Part shown: piece after piece, positions 24,480 through 33,362 of the stretch | Layout of the letters: every line of letters starts with the position of its first letter | Position numbering within the stretch: the first letter of the stretch is position 1 | NCBI GenBank assembly: GCA_910578285.1 | Contig: CAJTQL010000007.1 | Location: 1-64,000, forward strand | Direction of reading: 5' to 3' | Length of the DNA stretch: 64,000 nt | DNA from: an uncultured Helicobacteraceae bacterium | Lineage (GTDB): Bacteria; Campylobacterota; Campylobacteria; Campylobacterales; Helicobacteraceae | Notes under the pieces: generated by a model | Database searches by the model: none | Told to the model about the DNA's origin: nothing | The model's input: only the letters and a program-made list of their open reading frames with translations | Program-made: the position numbers and the translations under genes

Positions 24480-25488
24480 ACTCAAAACTTTGGAGGGGTT
24501 TTATGGCAAAACGTAGTTGTTGTGTCAAGAGTGCACCGCAATGCGTGCAGCGGTCGATGCGTATAGGATAGGTCTGTGCGCAAATGCGGCATTGGTAGCT
24601 AAAGCACAAATCGCCTTTTTGATTGCCGTGTTCATGCAGGCAACGTAAGGCTTCAAGCTCGAATAGTACGCAGCTTTCGCCGCCATTTTTAGCACAATCG
24701 ATTGCATGCAATATCGAATCGCTAACAAGGTTTGGGGGAATTTCCTCATTCCAGAGCAAATCAAGAATCCCTTCTCCATGCGCTGCAAATTCAGTATATG
24801 TCTGCCAAAAAAGTGCTTTGTCAAGCGTCTTGAGGCAGCGCATCACAAACGGAAAAAGTTCATGATTTTCATGCAAATATTGCAGCAAGAGTTTTGGGTC
24901 AGGATTGTCCTTGTGCAGCTCCTTTTGAATCGCAAAATAAGCCATATTGAGCATGACAATGTCTGAATCAAGCCCAAGTTGTTTGAGGCAGCCCAAAGCG
25001 TCCAATGCTTCGTCATAGAGCGCGAGCGATTCGAGAGTGCGCATGAGAATGCCCAAAGCCTTTTTGTTGCGCGGATGGTTTTTAAGCACTTCAAGCAGGA
25101 CTTTTTTTGCACGTTCTAAGAAGCCTGTGAGATAGTAGATTTCGCCAAGAGATTGCAAGATGGCAAGACGCTCTTGGCTGCTTAGGTCGCATTCAAGAAT
25201 AGCATGGTAGAGGTTCATTGAACGTTCATAGTCGCCCATTTTGCGGTAGGTTTCGGCGAGAAATTCGAGCGCAGGCAGTGAGCTGCCGAGCTTTTGCAAC
25301 GTTTCTTTTGCCACATCATCGGTGCGCATGCCCTCAAAAATTTTCATAAAATTTCCAAGCGAATCATGCTGACGTTTTTTGGCGGCGAGATTCCAAAAAT
25401 AGGTTGATAGAACAATAAGCGCAACAATCGCAACCAAGACTGCCACACCAAAAATCGGGTCTCTAAAAAAAGCAACGAGATTATTCAT
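24454..25488 (-). CDS. LapB/YciM-like TPR protein with rubredoxin-type zinc ribbon
   Basis: The 344-residue protein has an N-terminal transmembrane helix (residues 12-32), then TPR repeats (ALEFLAETYRKMGDYERSMN and others), then a C-terminal zinc ribbon with CRICAQTYP and CTHCGAL CxxC pairs. This is the architecture of LapB (YciM), which in E. coli controls LPS synthesis by presenting LpxC to FtsH. Whether that role holds here is unknown; the gene matches H. pylori HP0660 by position. I chose the ATG at 25488 because AAAAGGAC lies ahead; longer upstream frames lie in dnaG antisense. Confidence 0.8.
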   Translation of the reverse strand: MNNLVAFFRDPIFGVAVLVAIVALIVLSTYFWNLAAKKRQHDSLGNFMKIFEGMRTDDVAKETLQKLGSSLPALEFLAETYRKMGDYERSMNLYHAILECDLSSQERLAILQSLGEIYYLTGFLERAKKVLLEVLKNHPRNKKALGILMRTLESLALYDEALDALGCLKQLGLDSDIVMLNMAYFAIQKELHKDNPDPKLLLQYLHENHELFPFVMRCLKTLDKALFWQTYTEFAAHGEGILDLLWNEEIPPNLVSDSILHAIDCAKNGGESCVLFELEALRCLHEHGNQKGDLCFSYQCRICAQTYPIRIDRCTHCGALLTQQLRFAIKPLQSFEYENCPALL

Positions 25489-25507
25489 GCGCTTGTCCTT
25501 TTGCGTA

Positions 25508-25513
25508 TTATAA
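25508..25513 (-). promoter_or_regulatory. -10 element for the lapB-like to gatA operon
   Basis: On the minus strand the sequence is TATAAT, about 20 nt before the start codon at 25488, giving a short leader with an AAAAGGAC ribosome site. It would drive lapB-like-rnhA-rnc-aroC-gatA. Confidence 0.5.
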
Positions 25514-25545
25514 CCTAGTTCAACAAAAAAGGGCAAGTAACGCGT

Positions 25546-25551
25546 TATAAT
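25546..25551 (+). promoter_or_regulatory. -10 element of dnaG, close to the start codon
   Basis: TATAAT ends 6 nt before the dnaG ATG, so transcription would begin at or next to the A of the start codon. No ribosome site is visible, which fits a leaderless messenger. It diverges from the -10 at 25508. Confidence 0.45.
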
Positions 25552-25557
25552 ATTGCG

Positions 25558-27204
25558 ATGATACGAGCCGAATCGATAGAATCGCTCAAGGCGATTGTGC
25601 AGATTGTAGATGTGATTAGCCAATATGTCGAGCTTCATAAGATAGGAAGCAACTACAAAGGGCTTTGCCCATTCCACACCGAAAAAACACCAAGCTTTGT
25701 GGTTGAGCCCAACAAGGGTTTGTTTTATTGCTTTGGCTGCCAAAAAGGCGGCGATGCGATTAAGTTTATCATGGAATACGAACATCTCGAGTATAAAGAC
25801 GCGATTGAAAAAATCGCAACTCTGTACAATTTCACGCTTGCATACAGCAAATCCCAAGCACCACAAAGCGATGCACTTCAAAAACTCGCCGAGTTTTTTC
25901 GACACAAACTTTTGCAATCTCCGCAGATGTTGCAATATCTCCAAAAACGTGGAATCAGCGAGGCTTCGCGCGAAGCTTTTGGATTGGGTTTTGCACCACA
26001 AAATGCCGAGATTCTAAGTTTTTTGCAAAGCCATCATTATGCGATGAGTGATTGTTTGCGGCTTGGAATCGTGGGTGAGGAACGTGGGCGATTCTATGCT
26101 CGAATGGTGAATCGGCTGATTTTCCCAATCCATTCTCCGCAAGGAAGGCTTGTGGGTTTTGGGGGCAGAAGCCTTGAAAACGCAAGCGCGAAATATCTCA
26201 ATACGCCCCAAACATCGCTTTTTAACAAATCGCGTTTGCTCTATGGCTATCATCTTGCCAAAGAGGCAATCTATCGCGAGCGGCGCGTGATTGTAACCGA
26301 AGGTTATATCGACACAATCTTGCTGCGCCAAGTAGGCTTTGCCACTGCTGTTGCAACGCTTGGCACGGCACTTGGCAAAGACCATCTGCCGTTGCTTTGC
26401 AAGGGTGAGCCACAAATTATTGTTGCGTATGATGGCGATAGTGCTGGGCGCTTAGCGGCACTCAAAGCGGCGCGGTTGCTCGCGCAAAAAGACGGGGGAG
26501 TGGCTCTGCTACCTGCTGGATTTGACCCTGCGGATATGGTTTTTGCAAAGCGTGTTGAAGAGTTGCAAACAATGTTTGATTCAGCTGTGCCCTTTGCAGT
26601 GTTTGTGTTGCAAGAGATGAGCGCGCGCTATGACCTCGCTAATCCACTACAAAAAGAAAAGGCACTTAGTGAAGGCAACGCCTTTTTGCGCACACTTTCG
26701 CCGCTTTTGCATGAAGAATATGCGCCCATGCTCGCTTCGTTGTTGAGGGTGTCTCCTGCGCTTGTGGCGCGGGACAAAAGCGCAAAACCAAAGCGCACAA
26801 AAACTGCAAAAAACGATAGAAGCATCATAACGCTCGAGATTCTAAAAACGATTGCAAGCGCGCCAAATCTACTCGAAGAAGTGCTTGAATATATCGACAC
26901 ACCCGCGTTTATTGGCTTTGAGGAAGAATTTGAGCTACTCAAAAGCGGGCAGCTCGAGCACCCAAAAGTTTTGCAGATTCTGTTAAGCAATCGCTATGCA
27001 CTTCCGCTTGATGAGCTGCGCGAACAGCTGCGTGCGACATTGTGGGTTTATTATGACGCAACATTGCGCCGACTCAAGGCACAAAAAATTGGCATTGCAG
27101 CAGACCAACGTTCGCACATGATAGCACAGATTCGGGATTTGTTGCGGCAGCTGAATCATGGCGAGTTCCCGCGATTTGTGGAGTTTGCGTTCCCTAAAAG
27201 CTGA
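25558..27204 (+). CDS. dnaG: DNA primase DnaG
   Basis: DnaG makes RNA primers at the replication fork. The 548-residue protein has an N-terminal zinc ribbon (CPFHTEKTPSF ... YCFGCQKGGD), the RNA polymerase core with TEGYIDTILLR and VAYDGDSAGRLAALKA toprim motifs, and a C-terminal DnaB-binding helical part. It stands alone, transcribed away from the lapB-like operon; no rpsU or rpoD gene is next to it. It lacks a ribosome site (see the -10 at 25546). Confidence 0.96.
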   Translation: MIRAESIESLKAIVQIVDVISQYVELHKIGSNYKGLCPFHTEKTPSFVVEPNKGLFYCFGCQKGGDAIKFIMEYEHLEYKDAIEKIATLYNFTLAYSKSQAPQSDALQKLAEFFRHKLLQSPQMLQYLQKRGISEASREAFGLGFAPQNAEILSFLQSHHYAMSDCLRLGIVGEERGRFYARMVNRLIFPIHSPQGRLVGFGGRSLENASAKYLNTPQTSLFNKSRLLYGYHLAKEAIYRERRVIVTEGYIDTILLRQVGFATAVATLGTALGKDHLPLLCKGEPQIIVAYDGDSAGRLAALKAARLLAQKDGGVALLPAGFDPADMVFAKRVEELQTMFDSAVPFAVFVLQEMSARYDLANPLQKEKALSEGNAFLRTLSPLLHEEYAPMLASLLRVSPALVARDKSAKPKRTKTAKNDRSIITLEILKTIASAPNLLEEVLEYIDTPAFIGFEEEFELLKSGQLEHPKVLQILLSNRYALPLDELREQLRATLWVYYDATLRRLKAQKIGIAADQRSHMIAQIRDLLRQLNHGEFPRFVEFAFPKS

Positions 27205-27210
27205 TTGGGA

Positions 27211-27216
27211 TATAAT
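27211..27216 (+). promoter_or_regulatory. -10 element of the small lipoprotein gene
   Basis: TATAAT just after the dnaG stop, 30 nt before the lipoprotein ATG, with GATGAGGAA as ribosome site. Confidence 0.45.
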
Positions 27217-27245
27217 AGCAAGCAAGAAAGAGATGAGGAAATGCG

Positions 27246-27392
27246 ATGAGAAAGGTTATGCTACGGATTGGAATCGGCGTGTTTTTAGTATTTGTGGGCT
27301 GTGGGCAGAGTAACCAAGAAGCACTTGGCAATGCACCATGCAGCTGCACGGCGAAAAGCGATGTCAATCAAGAGGAAATCATACAGCAATAG
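27246..27392 (+). CDS. Very small lipoprotein (48 residues)
   Basis: The frame reads MRKVMLRIGIGVFLVFVGC then about 29 polar residues ending EEIIQQ. The signal with a GC at its end looks like a lipoprotein signal (VFVGC), leaving a mature peptide with two further Cys (PCSCTAKSD). It has its own -10 at 27211 and an AGGAAAT site. It ends 4 nt before the tRNA-Leu gene on the other strand. Function unknown. Confidence 0.6.
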   Translation: MRKVMLRIGIGVFLVFVGCGQSNQEALGNAPCSCTAKSDVNQEEIIQQ

Positions 27393-27395
27393 AAT

Positions 27396-27479
<84 letters not shown>

Positions 27480-27520
27480 ATAGAAAGCAGCATTCTAGCG
27501 ACTTTTTGCTAAAGCAAACC

Positions 27521-28573
27521 TTATGGAGATTGTAATGAAACGCGTGTGAGGAGCTCATGCAGATTTGTGCATGCTTTTTCTTCGTTCCCACGTTCACAGC
27601 CGATTTTATATAGCAACATCGCCTGCTTTTTGGGTGAATCGAGCCGCGTGCTGCTCGTATCAATCACAATCGAATCCGCAACACGTGTGCACAGATGTGG
27701 CGATTTTTCATAGCCCAAAACACCCTGCGCAAAAAACATGCTTTCGCACGCGATTTTGCCTGCCGCAAACCACGAATCGGCATTTTTTTGCAACGCATAG
27801 ATGTCTTGCAGCTCTTCGCATGCAGGCACATAGTGGCGCACAAAGCAGTGTTTATGCAAGATTCTCTGCCCTTCGCTCATATATCGTGGTGGCGTTTGCC
27901 GCATTTTGCGCACAACCGCCACGCATGCCATTCCCGAGCCCTTTGCGCATGCGTTTTGTAGGGTATTTTCTTGGACAAAGTGCCCCTGAATCTGGCAGCC
28001 ATCGTCCTCGCAAACAGAATCTTCGCCAAAATCGAGCAGTTTATAATAGATGTCTTGTCGCTGCGTGTCGCTAGAATCGAGCGCGAAATAGAGTGCCTTG
28101 CAGCCGCGCACATTATCGAGCGCGCATGCCTTTTGCAGCCAACTTTTCGCCCCATCTCCTTGTGTGATTGCGCCCAAATTAGCACATGCCTCTGCATGCC
28201 CAAGCACGCATGCCTTTTGCAATGAATCGGCGGTTAGTCTGATTGTGCCGTGCGATTTTGTAGCATAGAGAAAGCATGCATTAGGGACATCGAGCGCACA
28301 GAGTTTGTCGAGATTCGCTGCGCTTTGGGTTTGCAAAAAGTCGATGTCATTGCATGCAATCGCATTTTTGATTCCTTGCGCCACAGCGCTTGCACAAAGC
28401 GAGCTAAAGTCGCGTATGAGGCTTGCGCGCGTTTCTAAATATTGCAGATAATTAGCACTTTGGAGTTGTTTTAGGTGCTCATGTTGTAGCGAATCGATTG
28501 TGTCGCTTTTATGGGCACATGCATAAAGAAAAAATGACAAAAAAAGCAACAAAACATGCCTTGTGTGCAGCAT
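27521..28573 (-). CDS. Sel1-like repeat, cysteine-rich lipoprotein
   Basis: The 350-residue product starts at the ATG at 28573; the signal ends FLYAC, a lipobox-like site. The mature part has many pairs such as KACVLGHAEACANLG, KACALDNVRGC, NACAKGSGMACVAVV, the AC...C pattern of Helicobacter Hcp-type Sel1-like repeats, in which each repeat has its own disulfide. Such proteins are periplasmic or secreted; some bind immune or cell wall ligands. Its own ligand is unknown. Confidence 0.75.
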   Translation of the reverse strand: MLHTRHVLLLFLSFFLYACAHKSDTIDSLQHEHLKQLQSANYLQYLETRASLIRDFSSLCASAVAQGIKNAIACNDIDFLQTQSAANLDKLCALDVPNACFLYATKSHGTIRLTADSLQKACVLGHAEACANLGAITQGDGAKSWLQKACALDNVRGCKALYFALDSSDTQRQDIYYKLLDFGEDSVCEDDGCQIQGHFVQENTLQNACAKGSGMACVAVVRKMRQTPPRYMSEGQRILHKHCFVRHYVPACEELQDIYALQKNADSWFAAGKIACESMFFAQGVLGYEKSPHLCTRVADSIVIDTSSTRLDSPKKQAMLLYKIGCERGNEEKACTNLHELLTRVSLQSP

Positions 28574-28649
28574 GGCGATTCCTTGTGGGATTTTATATGA
28601 TAGAATGATGATACATTGATTTGAATTGAAATGCAAGGGTGTGGATTCT

Positions 28650-29852
28650 ATGATTTTTCTTGCGCTCTATCTTTTTGGCTATGCGCTGCCCAAACTCGTT
28701 GTGGCAAGTCTGCAAATCGTGCATATCAGGCGCACATTGCGGCTTCCGCCCGTTTTGCTCACAGGCAATTTGTATCGCAAAGCAGGGCATTATGCGCTTG
28801 CAAAGGAATCATTACAGATTGTCAAAACATTGCTTGATTCGCTGCTTGTGTGTGCGCTTGTGTGGTGGGGAATGGCAGAACAAAGCTTTGGCTTGTGGGG
28901 CGATGCGTTATTTGTCGTGTTTGTGTGTGCTGCGATGTCGCTCGTACATCTCCCGCTTGAGATGTACGTAACGCTCGTACTCGATAGGCGATATGGCTTC
29001 TTTCAAGGCACAACACGACTCTTTTGGAGCGATACTGCCAAAAGCCTCTTGCTTAACATAGCGTTGGGCTATCTCGCTTGCATTGTTGTTCTTGCGCTAT
29101 TGCCATTTTCTTTGTGGTGGCTTTGGGCATGTTTTTTCTTTTGGATTTTGCTTTTGGTTGCAAATTTTGTCTATCCTGTGTGGATTGCACCATTTTTCAA
29201 CCAATTCACTCCGCTTGAAAACAATGAGCAGGCGGAGCAAATCCATGCGTTGCTTGCACGTGTTGGTTTTGTTGCAAGCGGAATCTTCATCATGGACGCA
29301 GGCAAGCGGGATTCTCGCCTAAATGCCTATTTTGGCGGGCTAGGCAAGGTGAAACGTGTGGTGTTGTTTGACACATTGCTTGCGAAGACCACAACAGAGC
29401 AGCTGCTTGCCATTTTAGGGCATGAGCTCGGGCATTTCAAGCACCACGACATCTACAAAAGCCTCTTGTTTGCGATGTGTGCTATTGCCGTTGTCTTTTT
29501 TGCCGCTTCACAGATTCCTGAAAGCTTCTATGCGCCCATTTTGCCTGTTGCGCCAAACATCGTATTAATTCTCTTTTTCTGCGCCGAGATTGTCGGCTTT
29601 TGGGCAATGCCGCTTCTAGGAATGCTGAGTCGACACAATGAATATGCCGCAGACGCGTTTGGAGCGGAGCTACAAGGTGCAGAGAATCTCGCAAGCGCGC
29701 TACTTGTGCTTGCAAAGGAGAATCGCAGCTTTCCGCATGCGCACCCATGGCAGATTTTTTTCTATCACACGCATCCGCCGCTTTTGCAGCGGCTTTTGGC
29801 GCTTGGTATGCCACAAAGTGCGCTTGTTTGCGATGAATCCCACTCTCGCTGA
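28650..29852 (+). CDS. M48 family membrane zinc metalloprotease
   Basis: The 400-residue protein has several transmembrane helices and the zinc-binding HELGHFKHHD motif at about residue 265, with the third ligand in a later NEYAADAFGAEL helix. This is the Ste24/HtpX group (M48); in H. pylori HP0382 lies next to the hemK gene as here. Bacterial members degrade damaged membrane proteins. I prefer the ATG at 28650 (AAGGGTG upstream); an ATG at 28632 or 28626 is possible. Overlaps prmC by 20 nt. Confidence 0.88.
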   Translation: MIFLALYLFGYALPKLVVASLQIVHIRRTLRLPPVLLTGNLYRKAGHYALAKESLQIVKTLLDSLLVCALVWWGMAEQSFGLWGDALFVVFVCAAMSLVHLPLEMYVTLVLDRRYGFFQGTTRLFWSDTAKSLLLNIALGYLACIVVLALLPFSLWWLWACFFFWILLLVANFVYPVWIAPFFNQFTPLENNEQAEQIHALLARVGFVASGIFIMDAGKRDSRLNAYFGGLGKVKRVVLFDTLLAKTTTEQLLAILGHELGHFKHHDIYKSLLFAMCAIAVVFFAASQIPESFYAPILPVAPNIVLILFFCAEIVGFWAMPLLGMLSRHNEYAADAFGAELQGAENLASALLVLAKENRSFPHAHPWQIFFYHTHPPLLQRLLALGMPQSALVCDESHSR

Positions 29853-30660
29853 TGTTTTGCGCGAGGCGTGCGCAGCGCTTGTGCCATATGTCGAGCGTCC
29901 GCGCCTTGAGTCCGAGATTTTGCTATGCTTCGTGCTTGGTGTGTCGCGTACATTTTTGCATGCGCATGATTGCATGCGAATCGACACACAATTGTTGCAA
30001 CGTTTTCAAGAATTGCTTGCGCGGCGCAAGAAGAACGAACCCATCGAATATCTCACAGAACAAGTGAGTTTCTATAATCATGTATTTTACATCGCGCCCG
30101 GTGCGCTCATTCCGCGCCCAGAATCCGAGCTTTTGGTCGATATTGTCGCTGATTTGATTCGGGTGCATTCTATTGAACGTGTTGTCGAAGTGGGCGTTGG
30201 CAGCGGCGCGCTACTCTGTTCGCTCGCGCTGTTGTTTTCTGATGTGGATTTTGCAGGCGGTGATATTTCTACACGTGCGCTTGCCATTGCGCAGGAGAAT
30301 CTCACACGTTTTGGGCTTTGTAGCCGCATTCCTCTATACCATTGCGCACTTCTTTCAGGCTTTTTGTCGCCTATTCCGCTTGCGTACGCGAATCTGCCCT
30401 ATATCGCAAAGGATTATCCACTAGAATCATCGCTCTTGTTTGAGCCGCACGAGGCGCTCTTTGGCGGCAGACAAGGCGATGAGATTTTGCTTGCTTTTCT
30501 CAAAGAGGCGCGCGCAAAGGACGTGCGCTTTGTGGTATGCGAGATGGGGCATGACCAAAAGGCAAGCATGGAATCTGCATTGCATCATCTTTGTGCGCGC
30601 AATGTCTCTTTCTATCGCGACTATGCAGGGCATTGGCGTGGATTTGTCGCAGAATTTTAG
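29833..30660 (+). CDS. prmC: Release factor glutamine methyltransferase PrmC (HemK)
   Basis: PrmC methylates the Gln of the GGQ motif in release factors, boosting termination. The 275-residue protein has an N-terminal helical domain, the SAM site VVEVGVGSGALLCSLAL, and the family region PRPESELLVD. The substrate motif that is usually NPPY reads NLPY (AYANLPYIAKDYP). Start at 29833 by overlap with the M48 gene; a long frame upstream is inside that gene. Confidence 0.9.
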   Translation: MNPTLADVLREACAALVPYVERPRLESEILLCFVLGVSRTFLHAHDCMRIDTQLLQRFQELLARRKKNEPIEYLTEQVSFYNHVFYIAPGALIPRPESELLVDIVADLIRVHSIERVVEVGVGSGALLCSLALLFSDVDFAGGDISTRALAIAQENLTRFGLCSRIPLYHCALLSGFLSPIPLAYANLPYIAKDYPLESSLLFEPHEALFGGRQGDEILLAFLKEARAKDVRFVVCEMGHDQKASMESALHHLCARNVSFYRDYAGHWRGFVAEF

Positions 30661-30679
30661 GCAAGTTGTGTTATAAAAC

Positions 30680-30708
30680 TTGACATTTAATCACTCATAT
30701 TATATAAT
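30680..30708 (+). promoter_or_regulatory. Sigma-70 promoter of the grpE-dnaK operon
   Basis: TTGACA (30680-30685) and TATAAT (30703-30708) with a 17-nt spacer, a full consensus promoter. A second TATAAT lies at 30761-30766. Around 30726-30735 is a short GAGTTGACTC inverted repeat; it is too short to call as an HspR or CIRCE operator. Confidence 0.6.
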
Positions 30709-30801
30709 ACACATGCAGTTAGGGTTGAGTTGACTCGCTGCAAATCAAGTTTTTTTATGCTATAATATGCCTAGCATATCAAGCATTGGAAGGAGGATTG
30801 T

Positions 30802-31323
30802 TTGCAAGACGACAAGACAGAAATCAATCAGAATGAGAATGTGCTCGAGAATCTCGAGGCACAAGACGACATAGACGCCTTGCATGCCAAAATCAAGGAG
30901 CTCGAAGACAAGTATCTGCGCAATCATGCCGACTTTGAGAACATCAAGAAACGATTGGAACGTGAAAAAGCGCAATCGCTCGAATATGCCTATGAAAATT
31001 TCGCAAAAGAGTTATTGCCTGTCATTGATTCGCTTGAAGCGGGGATTGTCAGTGTCGATGGAAGTTGTATCGAGGAATCGATGAAAGATAAATTTAAAGA
31101 AGGGCTTTTGCTCACACTCGAGAATTTCAAAAAGGTTCTTGAGCGGTATGGAATCACGGAGATTGTGGCGATTGGCGAGTTTAATCCCAATGTCCATAAT
31201 GCTGTGATGCAAGAAGATAGCCCCGAGCATGAGGACGGGCAAATCGTTCAAATCTTGCAAAAAGGCTATCAATACAAGGAGCGCGTTTTGCGACCCGCTC
31301 TTGTGAAAGTTTGTAAAAAATAA
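30802..31323 (+). CDS. grpE: Nucleotide exchange factor GrpE
   Basis: GrpE helps DnaK release ADP and substrate. The 173-residue protein begins with TTG at 30802, 5 nt after AGGAGG, and has a coiled-coil N-terminal helix (KELEDKYLRNHADFENIKKR) and the C-terminal motif VQILQKGYQYKERVLRPALVKVCK. dnaK follows after 11 nt. In H. pylori hrcA precedes grpE; it is not here. Confidence 0.95.
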   Translation: MQDDKTEINQNENVLENLEAQDDIDALHAKIKELEDKYLRNHADFENIKKRLEREKAQSLEYAYENFAKELLPVIDSLEAGIVSVDGSCIEESMKDKFKEGLLLTLENFKKVLERYGITEIVAIGEFNPNVHNAVMQEDSPEHEDGQIVQILQKGYQYKERVLRPALVKVCKK

Positions 31324-31334
31324 AGGAGAACATT

Positions 31335-33200
31335 ATGGCAAAAGTATTAGGAATTGACTTAGGAACAACAAACTCTGCAATGGCAGTTTATGAGGGTAAT
31401 GAGGGCAAAATCATTACAAACAAAGAAGGCAAAAATACAACACCTTCTGTCGTGGCTTTTACGGACAAGGGCGAGATTCTTGTGGGCGACCCTGCAAAGC
31501 GTCAGGCAATTACGAATCCGAAGAAAACGATTTATTCTATCAAGCGCATCATGGGCTTGATGATGAGTGAGGACAAGGCGCAAGAGGCGCAAAAACGTCT
31601 GCCCTACACGATTATTGACAGAAATGGCGCATGCGCGGTTGAGATTAACGACAAAGTCTACACCCCCCAAGAGATTTCGGCAAAGATTCTCATGAAGCTC
31701 AAAGAAGATGCCGAAGCCTATTTGGGCGAAAGCGTCTCTGAAGCGGTGATTACTGTGCCTGCATATTTCAATGACGCGCAGCGCAAGGCGACCAAAGAGG
31801 CTGGAACGATTGCTGGGCTGAATGTTTTGCGTATCATCAACGAACCCACATCTGCCGCACTCGCGTATGGGCTCGACAAGAAAAAATCCGAAAAAATTGT
31901 CGTCTATGACCTCGGGGGTGGGACATTTGACGTGACCGTGCTCGAAACCGGCGATGGGCTTGTTGAGGTGAATGCAACAGGTGGAGACGCATTTTTGGGT
32001 GGTGATGATTTTGACAATCGAATCATCGACTGGGCAGCAAAAGAGTTCCAAGACGAAAGCGGCATTGACCTCAAAAAAGACATCATGGCGCTCCAACGGC
32101 TCAAAGATGCTGCTGAAGCTGCTAAAAAAGAATTGAGCAGCGCGACTGAAACAGAGATTAACTTGCCCTTTATCACAGCCGATGCAAGCGGACCAAAGCA
32201 TTTTGCAAAACGACTCACACGTGCAAAATTTGAGGGCTTGATTGATGATTTGATTGAAAAAACGATTCAAACCATTGATTTTGTGATTAAAGACGCAAAG
32301 CTTAGCAAGAGTGATATTTCCGAAGTCGTGCTCGTGGGCGGTTCGACTCGGATTCCAAAGGTGCAAGAACGTGTGAAGGATTTTATTGGCAAAGAGCCCA
32401 ATAAATCCGTCAATCCTGATGAAGTCGTTGCTGTGGGCGCGGCGATTCAAGGCGGGGTGCTCAAGGGTGATGTGAAAGATGTCTTGTTGCTCGATGTAAC
32501 GCCGCTTAGTCTTGGAATCGAGACGCTTGGCGGCGTGATGACGAAGATTATCGAACGTGGCACAACGATTCCAACCAAAAAGCAACAGACATTCTCAACA
32601 GCCGAAGACAATCAGCCCGCCGTGAGTATCAAGGTTGTGCAAGGCGAACGCGAGCTTGCGCGCGACAACAAATCGCTTGGCGATTTTGAGCTTAGCGGAA
32701 TCCCTGCCGCACCGCGCGGGATTCCACAAATCGAAGTCACGTTTGATATTGACGCAAATGGAATCTTAACGGTCTCGGCAAAAGACAAAGCCACAGGCAA
32801 GAGCCAAGAGATTAAAATCACTGGTAGCAGCGGGCTTAGCGATAGTGAAATTGACAAAATGGTTAAAGACGCGGAGATGAACAAAGAGGCAGATAGCAAG
32901 CGCAAAGAGATTATTGAAGCACGCAACAACGCCGAATCATTGATTTATCAGACACGCAAGAGCCTCGATGAGCTCAAAGACCTCGATGAATCCGAAAAAG
33001 GCAAGATTCTATCTGCCATCGAATCGCTTGAAGCCGCGCTCAAGAAAGAAGACGCGACAAAGGCAGAAATTGAGTCTCTGACCAAAGCTTTGAGCGAAGC
33101 AAGCCACGCGCTCGCCGAACGCATGTATGCCAAAAAAGGAGATACAGGAGCGCAAGATAAGAAAAAAGATGATGATGTGATTGACGCCGAAGTCGAGTAG
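31335..33200 (+). CDS. dnaK: Chaperone DnaK (Hsp70)
   Basis: The 621-residue protein has GIDLGTTNSAMAVYEG, IINEPTSAALAYGLDK, VYDLGGGTFDVTVLE and VGGSTRIPKVQ, with the substrate-binding domain and a lid ending DDDVIDAEVE. No frameshift. It acts in the cytoplasm with GrpE and DnaJ. AAAGGAG precedes the ATG. A repeat fragment follows it (33272). Confidence 0.98.
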   Translation: MAKVLGIDLGTTNSAMAVYEGNEGKIITNKEGKNTTPSVVAFTDKGEILVGDPAKRQAITNPKKTIYSIKRIMGLMMSEDKAQEAQKRLPYTIIDRNGACAVEINDKVYTPQEISAKILMKLKEDAEAYLGESVSEAVITVPAYFNDAQRKATKEAGTIAGLNVLRIINEPTSAALAYGLDKKKSEKIVVYDLGGGTFDVTVLETGDGLVEVNATGGDAFLGGDDFDNRIIDWAAKEFQDESGIDLKKDIMALQRLKDAAEAAKKELSSATETEINLPFITADASGPKHFAKRLTRAKFEGLIDDLIEKTIQTIDFVIKDAKLSKSDISEVVLVGGSTRIPKVQERVKDFIGKEPNKSVNPDEVVAVGAAIQGGVLKGDVKDVLLLDVTPLSLGIETLGGVMTKIIERGTTIPTKKQQTFSTAEDNQPAVSIKVVQGERELARDNKSLGDFELSGIPAAPRGIPQIEVTFDIDANGILTVSAKDKATGKSQEIKITGSSGLSDSEIDKMVKDAEMNKEADSKRKEIIEARNNAESLIYQTRKSLDELKDLDESEKGKILSAIESLEAALKKEDATKAEIESLTKALSEASHALAERMYAKKGDTGAQDKKKDDDVIDAEVE

Positions 33201-33271
33201 GCGTCTGCTCTCAATCATGCTCGCTCGATGACGAATGATTGTCGTTGAGCGTGAGCCAAACATCTCATTTT

Positions 33272-33282
33272 GTCATTGCGAG
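33272..33282. repeat. Fragment of the GTCATTGCG dispersed repeat
   Basis: GTCATTGCGAG matches the left end of the repeat at 12546; the rest is not recognisable. It lies in the 162-nt gap between dnaK and rluD. Confidence 0.4.
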
Positions 33283-33335
33283 GGCATTGCCCGATTGAGC
33301 AAATGCTTGCTTTTGCGATTTGATAATCCTTGCGC

Positions 33336-33341
33336 TATAAT
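33336..33341 (+). promoter_or_regulatory. -10 element of the rluD-to-M23 gene block
   Basis: TATAAT 22 nt before the rluD start codon, with AAGGAA as ribosome site. No consensus -35 at the right distance. Confidence 0.5.
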
Positions 33342-33362
33342 GTGTAGAACATAAGGAATATC

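Noticed and set aside
30661..30801. CIRCE or HAIR operator ahead of grpE
   Set aside because: Only a short GAGT-tg-ACTC inverted repeat is present; it does not match TTAGCACTC-N9-GAGTGCTAA or CTTGAGT-N7-ACTCAAG.
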